A DNA stretch of 64,000 nucleotides, from positions 992,001-1,056,000 of the forward strand of contig NZ_LT906453.1 in NCBI RefSeq assembly GCF_900187045.1. The letters run 5' to 3'. A program made the translations under genes and the position numbers. Below, piece after piece: positions 58,168-64,000 of this stretch. The stretch comes from Dermatophilus congolensis. GTDB lineage: Bacteria > Actinomycetota > Actinomycetes > Actinomycetales > Dermatophilaceae. The stretch's first letter is position 1. Each line of letters opens with the position of its first letter. Below the pieces are notes generated by a model that was not told the origin of the DNA, ran no database searches, and saw only the letters and a list, made by a program, of their open reading frames with translations.

Positions 58168-58704
58168 TCAGTCCTGCGAGGAGGGGCTGTCTGTCCCTGT
58201 CTTTTCGGTCGGTGTTTTTTCCGCAGGTGTAGATGTAGAGACACGCGGGGTGATGCGGATCGTTGCGCGGCTGGCAGCAGAACCACGGGTGATAGCCCGT
58301 GGAATTCCGCGTAGGCGGCTACTCACACTGGCACTGGACTTGAGAGCTTGTGCTTCAGCGTTTTCGCGTACCCATTGTTCGGGAGTGAGGCGTCGAGTGA
58401 TGTCGTAGTTCTCTAGGAGGCGATCAATAGGAGTGGGGACCGCCGGGTGGGTAGCTACGGGCCGATCACCGCTGAACACCACGTATACGCGGGTATCGCC
58501 ATCGAAGGTGAGCAGAACACTGCCGTTAACCAGGCCCGCTGCGTGCTCGTAGGCCATGTGTTCGTAGGTGGTGCTGCGTGTAAAAGATTTGCGGGCGACA
58601 TGTTCGATGGCGCCACGGTTACGCATCACGCCTTCGTAGGCGATCGGTCCATAGGTCACGCCGAGTTTGAACAGGCGAGCGACGAGAGCTTTGCGATCGA
58701 CCAC
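58168..58704 (-). CDS. conserved hypothetical protein
   Basis: About 178 aa. The N-terminal 100 residues look conserved (V-D-R-K-A-L-V-A-R-L-F-K-L-G-V-T-Y-G-P-I-A-Y-E-G-V, then a beta-rich stretch with Y-V-V-F-S-G-D-R-P-V). The C-terminal 60 residues are Ser/Thr/Arg-rich and disordered. GTG 58704 has AAAGGTG upstream and is preferred over TTG 58737. Function unknown. Divergent from ideR; the overlap-free gap to the 27-codon gene is 16 bases. Confidence 0.65.
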   Translation of the reverse strand: MVDRKALVARLFKLGVTYGPIAYEGVMRNRGAIEHVARKSFTRSTTYEHMAYEHAAGLVNGSVLLTFDGDTRVYVVFSGDRPVATHPAVPTPIDRLLENYDITRRLTPEQWVRENAEAQALKSSASVSSRLRGIPRAITRGSAASRATIRITPRVSTSTPAEKTPTEKTGTDSPSSQD

Positions 58705-58744
58705 CGAGAGCACCTTTCGGGACGTTTGGGTGTGCAAGGGGGGG

Positions 58745-58769
58745 CCGTTGCCTCGAAGCGAGGTAACGG
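58745..58769. repeat. 11-bp hairpin in the hypothetical gene/ideR gap
   Basis: CCGTTGCCTCG (58745-58755) pairs with CGAGGTAACGG (58759-58769), one G-T pair, around a 3-base loop. It lies 40 bases upstream of the hypothetical gene's start, so it would be in its 5' leader or promoter. Confidence 0.45.
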
Positions 58770-58941
58770 ATTGGAGGCTGGATTCATACGTATTGGCCTC
58801 GAAGATGTTGACGCTACCCGATGTTCCTGGAGTCGTGCTGGTCGCACGTGGGGTGTGGTGGAGCGGCTTTTCTGCTCACGCGACACGTTCTGGCGAACGC
58901 CATGGATAGTCACACCTCATCAGGGGTGTCAGACTAAGGAC

Positions 58942-59634
58942 GTGAGCAACCTCATCGACACGACTGAGATGTATCTGCGCACCATCCTCGAACTTGAGGA
59001 AGAAGGTGTGCCAGCTCTGCGTGCACGCATCGCGGAGCGACTGGAACACTCCGGCCCGACGGTGTCGCAAACGGTGGCGCGTATGGAACGCGACGGGCTC
59101 TTAACAGTCATGCCCGACCGGACGATCGAACTCTCTGTGGCTGGCCGTGACCTAGCTACACGTGTAATGCGTAAACACCGTATCGCCGAAAGACTGTTGA
59201 CCGACGTGATCGGTCTGGAAATCGAGTACGTCCATGAAGAGGCGTGCCGGTGGGAACACGTCATGAGCGACCGTGTGGAGCGCAAAATACTGGCCATTTT
59301 GAAGGACTACGACCGCAGCCCATACGGAAACCCCATTCCAGGTTTGGAAGCATTCGGTGAGGAGCCACAACCGATCGCACAGGCACTGCGTATCGGAGCA
59401 GTGCCTGACGACACACCAGTGGTGCTGCGCAGCATCGGTGAGCATCTGCAAGCAGAGGCAGACATTCTTTCCGAAATGTCTCGCGCCGGAGTGACCCCCG
59501 GAGCCGTAGTCATTCCGCGCCGCGACGGCGATGGCGTGGTCCTCTACGGCGAGAAAGTCGGTTCAGACAAAGCGCTGTGGCTCGGAGATGAGCTAGCCGA
59601 TTACCTGTTCGTGGAGCCAGCAGAGAAGTCCTGA
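58942..59634 (+). CDS. ideR: iron-dependent regulator of the DtxR/IdeR family
   Basis: 230-aa metal-activated repressor controlling iron uptake and storage. The N-terminal winged helix begins L-I-D-T-T-E-M-Y-L-R-T-I-L-E-L-E-E-E-G-V and includes G-P-T-V-S-Q-T-V-A-R-M-E-R-D-G-L. The dimerisation domain has the metal ligands in E-A-C-R-W-E-H-V-M-S, and N-P-I-P-G-L precedes the SH3-like C-terminal domain. GTG 58942 gives the family N-terminus. The long upstream frame is not conserved. Very close to mycobacterial IdeR in pattern. Confidence 0.94.
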   Translation: MSNLIDTTEMYLRTILELEEEGVPALRARIAERLEHSGPTVSQTVARMERDGLLTVMPDRTIELSVAGRDLATRVMRKHRIAERLLTDVIGLEIEYVHEEACRWEHVMSDRVERKILAILKDYDRSPYGNPIPGLEAFGEEPQPIAQALRIGAVPDDTPVVLRSIGEHLQAEADILSEMSRAGVTPGAVVIPRRDGDGVVLYGEKVGSDKALWLGDELADYLFVEPAEKS

Positions 59635-59717
59635 ACAACGGACACAGTTTCCACAACCTGGCAATAATCCACTGAACAGAAAACACAGCTGGGGACGGCA
59701 CACCTGGTCAGGGCTGC

Positions 59718-59747
59718 GCGGTCAAGGATGAGAGAACTCATGACCGC
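59718..59747 (+). promoter_or_regulatory. hairpin in the leader of the NlpC/P60 gene
   Basis: GCGGTC (59718-59723) pairs with GACCGC (59742-59747), and ATGAG (59728-59732) with CTCAT (59737-59741) around an AGAA loop, with a 4-base bulge on one side. It ends six bases before the AGGAG ribosome-binding site, so it could influence translation. It may also simply be the ideR terminator. Confidence 0.45.
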
Positions 59748-59764
59748 CTCCCTCAGGAGTTCTG

Positions 59765-61039
59765 ATGCCGACTATCCCGCCACCCCCACGAGCCTGCCTC
59801 CAACCACACGAGGCCTCAGCGCGCCACCGTGTTCGCGTCCCCGGCGATCACATGTGGAGCCGCGTCGCAGCAGACTCACCATGGATCGCACGCACCGCAT
59901 CAGGAGCTGTGCTAACCGGCGGAATTGTCCTGGCCGGTTCAGCACTAGCCTCAGCCCAACTGACCGATGCCCCCCACAGCCCTACACCAAACCCCACCAC
60001 CGCTACGGTCACTGCGCGCACAACACCGCCGCCACACAACACTTCAACTGATTTGGCCAACGCAAAAACACACGCAGAGACAACATCCAACACAGCTGCC
60101 ACCAACGCCACTCGCACTGCAACCCAGCACAGAAAACCTGTCCCCTCCGCGGCACAACTGTCAGCCGCAGCCACAACCGACTGCCCCTGCGCCGCAGTAA
60201 TAAACCCAACTCCCCAGCCACCACCGTTGGTCACCTCAGCCCCAACACCACCACCCCAGACCAGCCCCAACACCACCACCGGTGCTCGTGTCTACCTTCC
60301 ACAATTAGTAGGTAAAAAAGACACCCCACCCCAGCAACCTGCACCTGTAACCTGCGCCAGCGCAACCACCAGTACGCCTCAGCCCGCACCTTCAGCTAAC
60401 CAACAAACCCCCGCACCTTCACGCCCCGCAACCCCACCAGCTGCCCAAACTCCCACACCCCCGTCCCGACAGCCCGCTCCAACACAACCAGCCACCCCCA
60501 GCACACCGAAACCTGAACACAAACCTGCACTTGCACAACCCTTCGAGAAAGCACCACACGGCCCCCGACTCCATCCAGGTAAACGCAGCACACCCCATCC
60601 ACGCCTCTACACACCACCCACCGCATCACCGAAAAAAACACACCGCCACACCCAGAAAAAACCAACCACCAAAAAATCCACACGCGCCGCATCCGCACCA
60701 ACACATAAAACAGCTGTCCTTGAAATGGCGAAAAACCTCTCCGGTATTCCATACGTATGGGGAGGCACCAGCACCAGCGGATTCGACTGCTCCGGGTTCA
60801 CTCAACACATCTTCCGAAAAGCAGGCATCTCCCTGCCACGCACAGCAGCGCAACAACAAGCAGCAACCACCCACATAAAAAATCCCAAACCTGGCGATCT
60901 CGTATTTTTCGGATCCCCTGCCCACCACGTGGGCATATACGCCGGAAATGGCTACATGTACGACGCCCCACGCAGCGGCCGCACCACCGGCCTACACAAA
61001 ATCTGGTCCTCAAAAGTGACGTACCACCGTGCCCACTAG
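59765..61039 (+). CDS. secreted NlpC/P60 peptidoglycan hydrolase with long Pro/Thr-rich linker
   Basis: 424-aa cell-wall peptidase. ATG 59765 follows AGGAG. A membrane/signal segment lies at about 45-64, ending in A-L-A-S-A; the unusually long 44-residue leader leaves ATG 59852 as an alternative start. Residues about 65-300 are a disordered Pro/Thr/Ala/Gln-rich linker. The catalytic domain (about 308-424) contains W-G-G-T-S-T-S-G-F-D-C-S-G-F with nucleophile C342, and H-H-V-G-I-Y-A-G with the active-site histidine near 388. It likely cuts peptide stems and works with Rpf-type enzymes in wall remodelling. Confidence 0.9.
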   Translation: MPTIPPPPRACLQPHEASARHRVRVPGDHMWSRVAADSPWIARTASGAVLTGGIVLAGSALASAQLTDAPHSPTPNPTTATVTARTTPPPHNTSTDLANAKTHAETTSNTAATNATRTATQHRKPVPSAAQLSAAATTDCPCAAVINPTPQPPPLVTSAPTPPPQTSPNTTTGARVYLPQLVGKKDTPPQQPAPVTCASATTSTPQPAPSANQQTPAPSRPATPPAAQTPTPPSRQPAPTQPATPSTPKPEHKPALAQPFEKAPHGPRLHPGKRSTPHPRLYTPPTASPKKTHRHTQKKPTTKKSTRAASAPTHKTAVLEMAKNLSGIPYVWGGTSTSGFDCSGFTQHIFRKAGISLPRTAAQQQAATTHIKNPKPGDLVFFGSPAHHVGIYAGNGYMYDAPRSGRTTGLHKIWSSKVTYHRAH

Positions 61040-61140
61040 CCACACACAAGACACGATCTCAGACAAGAACGTCGCCGCTGCCCTGTACGTTGAACGCGAC
61101 AACCTCTTCGGCAGGTGGAGAACAGCGAACGGAGCCCCAC

Positions 61141-62277
61141 ATGCGGATCGTGCACACCAGCGACTGGCAGCTCGGTATGACACGCCACTATCTAGCAGGA
61201 GAAGCCCAAGCCAGATACACAGCCGCACGCATCGATGCCATCCGCACTATCGGTGAACTCGCACATAGCCACAACGCCGACGCCATCGTGGTTGCTGGCG
61301 ACGTTTTCGACTCCAACCTCGTCGCACCTGCCACAGTCCACCGTTCTATCGACGCGATGCGCAGCGTGGGACTACCCATCTATCTCCTTGCCGGCAACCA
61401 CGATGCTCTCAACGCCGTCTCCATCTACACCTCACCAGCATGGCTCGACCACGTACCCGAGAACGTCCACGTCCTCGATACCGGAATCACAAACACTGGC
61501 TTAGGGTTCGAAATCGTCGCCGCACCACTGCCATCAAACGACCCCCGCGCAGACCTACTTGGCCGCGAACTTGACACCCTCGAAGGCCCCGGGGATCTAC
61601 CCCGCATCGCACTTGGTCACGGCAGCGTTGACCTCATCGATCCAGACTCACACAACCCGGCCACCATGCGCCTGGCCACCATGGAACGCGCCCTGGAGTG
61701 CGGCGCTGTCAACTACATCGCCCTGGGAGACAGGCACTCCCGTCTTTCTGTAGGAAACACCGGGCGAATCCATTACAGCGGAGCCTGTGAAGTCACCGAC
61801 TTCGTGGAAAAACTGCCCGGCGACGTCCTCATCGTCGACATCGACAGCGCCAGGCACGTCGAGGTCACCCCCATCCATGTCGGTACCTGGACCTTCCTGA
61901 CCCTCGAGGCTGACCTCAACAGCCGAGAAGACATCGTTGACCTCGACAGCCGACTAGCAGCCATAGACCCCAAAGACCGCACCGTCGTGCGCACAATCTT
62001 GCGTGGCACCCTCAGCCTCACCGACAAAGCAGAACTGGATACCCTCCTCGAGCGATACTCCACCTCGCTAGCTGCGCTCTTCTCCTGGCAACGACATGAA
62101 GACATCGCCGTCGCTGTCGAAGGCACCGACGTAGAAACAATGGGACTTTCCGGCTTCGTCGCATCTGCCGCACGCGAACTTGAACAACGCGCCAGCACCC
62201 CACATGATCAGGACGCTGCCGCAGCTCGTGATGCCCTATCCCTGCTGTTCCGTCTCTCCGCGGGAGTACGTCGATGA
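61141..62277 (+). CDS. sbcD: SbcD-like metallophosphoesterase nuclease subunit
   Basis: 378-aa Mre11/SbcD-type exonuclease subunit. Metal motifs: H-T-S-D-W-Q-L-G (residues 5-12), V-A-G-D-V-F-D-S, A-G-N-H-D-A, G-H-G-S-V-D and G-D-R-H-S-R. It should act with the following ATPase in double-strand-break end processing. ATG 61141 was chosen since the longer frame overlaps the NlpC gene. The stop overlaps the sbcC start by four bases (ATGA). Confidence 0.92.
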   Translation: MRIVHTSDWQLGMTRHYLAGEAQARYTAARIDAIRTIGELAHSHNADAIVVAGDVFDSNLVAPATVHRSIDAMRSVGLPIYLLAGNHDALNAVSIYTSPAWLDHVPENVHVLDTGITNTGLGFEIVAAPLPSNDPRADLLGRELDTLEGPGDLPRIALGHGSVDLIDPDSHNPATMRLATMERALECGAVNYIALGDRHSRLSVGNTGRIHYSGACEVTDFVEKLPGDVLIVDIDSARHVEVTPIHVGTWTFLTLEADLNSREDIVDLDSRLAAIDPKDRTVVRTILRGTLSLTDKAELDTLLERYSTSLAALFSWQRHEDIAVAVEGTDVETMGLSGFVASAARELEQRASTPHDQDAAAARDALSLLFRLSAGVRR

Positions 62278-64000
62278 AATTTCACGCCCTAACCGTCCGC
62301 AACTTCAAAGGAATCACCGAAACCACAGTCGAATTTCCCGACACGGGCGTGATCATCATCGAAGGCCCCAACGAAGCAGGAAAATCAAGCCTCATCGAAG
62401 CCATCGACTTGCTCTTCCGATACAAAGACAGCTCTAGCCACAAAGCCATCACTGAAGCTCACCCCATCGGCGAAGACGAATCTCCCTACGTTGAACTCGA
62501 AGCCAGCATTGGCCCATATCGCTTTTCCTACGCCAAACGATGGGCAAAGCGCGGCGCCAATGGGGCACGAGGCCGCGGCGGAAAAACAACCCTGCACATC
62601 ACTACTCCACGCACCGAAAACCATTCCGGCGTCGCCGCCCATGAACGAGCCACCGAAATACTGGAAGAATACGTAGACACCCCACTATGGGATGCCCTGC
62701 GTCTCCTGCAAGGCAGCGAACTTGCCCCCATCTGTCTAGAAGGCAGTACACAACTACGCGCCGCGCTTGACGCCGCAAGCGGAGCTGGTACTGATGCTGG
62801 CGGCGACGGGGATACCATTCTTACTGCTGTCGAGAGCGAATACACCCGCTACTTCACCCCCTCCACTGGGCGCCCCAAAGGCGAATACGAAAAAGCGCTT
62901 GCACATGTAGCAGCTGCCCAAGAACAGCGGGATGCAGCTCAACGCGCGGTTGAGGAAGTTGACCGGGACGTCAAGCGGCATGCGAACATCAGCGCCAGCA
63001 TCGTCGATTTACGCGTAAAAGTTCAGGAGACCGAAAACCAGGCACGGCAATGGGCAACGCGGCGGGAACAAGCTGATACGGCTCGAGAACGCGAGGCTGC
63101 GGCTAAGCATGCGCTTACGGAAGCTCTTCGTGTGCAGGAGGACTCTCAGTCGCAGGCAGCTCGCCGGGAGGTGCTGATTGATGATGTCGCTGGGCGTGTG
63201 CAGCAGGTACAGGAAGCGGAGAAAGATTTCGCCGCCGCTGCGCAACAGCGAACACAGATGGCAACTCGTGCTGAGCAGGTGGGGGAAGAAATAACGCAGG
63301 CTGAGAGTCACTCTCGTGTTTGCCGGCGTGCGGTGGCGGCTGCGCGGCAGCGGCGGAGGCAGGGTGCGTTGGAGCAAGAGAAGCAGCGGTTGAGTGAACG
63401 TGTTGCGCGTGTAGATGACGTGGCAGCGCGGCTGGGGCGAGCACGTAATGAGTTGGAGGAGTTGCGTGTAGATGCGCAGCTGCGAGAGAAGCTTGAGGCT
63501 GCTGAGCGGGAAGTGGAGGTGGCACGTATTGCTCAGCGGGCGGCTTCAGCGCGGGTGACGGGGCGTGCATTGGCTGGTTCGGCTGCAGTTGAGGTTGATG
63601 GTGCTGCAGTTGAGCTGGGCGAAGATGAGAGTGAATGGGTGCTGTGTGAGCCCATTGAGGTAGTGGTTCCTGGTGTGGCGGCTTTCCGGTGGGTTCCTGA
63701 GGCGGGGGCGGCTGAGCACATTGATCAGGTGCGTCGTGCGGAACGTGAGGTGGAGCGGTTACTAGTAGAAGAGTGCGGGGTGGACAGCATGCAGGAGGCT
63801 CACCGTCAGGCATCGCGACGAGTTGTGGTGGAGGCTGAGATTGAGAGGGGTGAAGCTGAGCGCAGCGCGTTGTTGGCCGGTGATGAGATTAGTTGGATGC
63901 GCGATCGTCTTGAGGAAGTAGAAGGTGCGCTTGCCTCGATGCTTCTGAGAACGGATGGTGCTGAGGATAAGAGCGATGCGGCTGATGACGGTTCGGAGGT
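62274..64000 (+). CDS. sbcC: SbcC-like SMC-family ATPase (partial, runs off the window)
   Basis: The first 575 codons are present with no stop before the right edge. Walker A is G-P-N-E-A-G-K-S-S-L near residue 33, followed by a typical AAA_23 head (L-L-Q-G-S-E-L near 145). From about residue 200 on there are long Glu/Gln/Arg-rich heptad-like coiled-coil stretches. A Cys-x-x-Cys zinc hook was not seen yet, as expected if it lies later or is absent. ATGA overlap with sbcD. Composition turns from C/A-rich to G/T-rich near 63.05-63.1 kb inside the gene. Confidence 0.88.
   Translation, partial: MKFHALTVRNFKGITETTVEFPDTGVIIIEGPNEAGKSSLIEAIDLLFRYKDSSSHKAITEAHPIGEDESPYVELEASIGPYRFSYAKRWAKRGANGARGRGGKTTLHITTPRTENHSGVAAHERATEILEEYVDTPLWDALRLLQGSELAPICLEGSTQLRAALDAASGAGTDAGGDGDTILTAVESEYTRYFTPSTGRPKGEYEKALAHVAAAQEQRDAAQRAVEEVDRDVKRHANISASIVDLRVKVQETENQARQWATRREQADTAREREAAAKHALTEALRVQEDSQSQAARREVLIDDVAGRVQQVQEAEKDFAAAAQQRTQMATRAEQVGEEITQAESHSRVCRRAVAAARQRRRQGALEQEKQRLSERVARVDDVAARLGRARNELEELRVDAQLREKLEAAEREVEVARIAQRAASARVTGRALAGSAAVEVDGAAVELGEDESEWVLCEPIEVVVPGVAAFRWVPEAGAAEHIDQVRRAEREVERLLVEECGVDSMQEAHRQASRRVVVEAEIERGEAERSALLAGDEISWMRDRLEEVEGALASMLLRTDGAEDKSDAADDGSE

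Noticed and set aside
58447-58941. In-frame upstream extension of ideR by 165 codons
   Set aside because: The family N-terminus begins at GTG 58942; the upstream part is antisense to the hypothetical gene.

Overview
The window is a GC-rich bacterial chromosome segment from an actinomycete, most likely of the Micrococcales; Dermatophilaceae or Intrasporangiaceae fit best, but that placement is inference. Lineage markers are mycothiol genes (mshA, mscR), CarD, an IdeR-type DtxR regulator, a SenX3/RegX3/PhoU locus, a resuscitation-promoting factor (Rpf) behind a ydaO-type c-di-AMP riboswitch, a stand-alone GroEL, an XPB helicase, and DUF2516, DUF3027, DUF3263 and DUF4032 proteins. No insertion sequence, phage gene, CRISPR array, rRNA or origin was seen. 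The only RNA gene found is tRNA-Thr(TGT).

Layout. 0-9 kb: ygfZ, dtd, a DUF2516 membrane protein, a methyltransferase, mshA, gpmA, then phoU divergent from senX3-regX3, and an LpqE-like lipoprotein. 9-15.3 kb: carD, a fused ispDF, mscR with its metallo-hydrolase, cysS and rlmB. 15.3-20.2 kb (minus strand): DUF4032, an orphan UgpC-like ATPase, otsB and otsA. 20.4-24.1 kb: a Ser/Thr kinase with a membrane tail, the c-di-AMP riboswitch and rpf, then tRNA-Thr among strong hairpins. 24.5-29.5 kb: DoxX, a PolA-like polymerase, a uronate-dehydrogenase-like SDR, a PH/SHOCT-like protein and an orphan protein with an internal duplication. 29.5-35.7 kb (minus): mutA-mutB-meaB for methylmalonyl-CoA mutase and a lone cobF.

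35.9-44.7 kb: a threonine-aldolase homologue lacking the PLP lysine, ung, DUF3263, the lysG/lysE pair, groEL behind two CIRCE elements, an OFA-type MFS carrier and an HtrA protease. 44.7-55.3 kb: a two-component system overlapping htrA, a secreted tripeptidyl-peptidase-like hydrolase, xpb, an M13 peptidase preceded by four perfect 15-bp repeats, and a helicase-associated protein like mycobacterial Rv0862c. 55.6-64 kb: DUF3027, an AzgA purine permease, an unlisted 27-residue membrane peptide, a conserved unknown, ideR, an NlpC/P60 hydrolase, and sbcD-sbcC with sbcC running off the right edge.

Together these are core functions: mycothiol and redox, trehalose, phosphate sensing, cell-wall growth and resuscitation, propionate/methylmalonyl metabolism, and DNA repair. 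The clearest unusual signals are: several-kb domains in which plus-strand G/T versus C/A richness flips regardless of gene direction, with the change falling inside genes; active-site losses in the aldolase homologue and the orphan ATPase; a SenX3 homologue with no visible membrane segment; and the 27-residue membrane peptide. I saw no defence island or clearly new multi-gene system.
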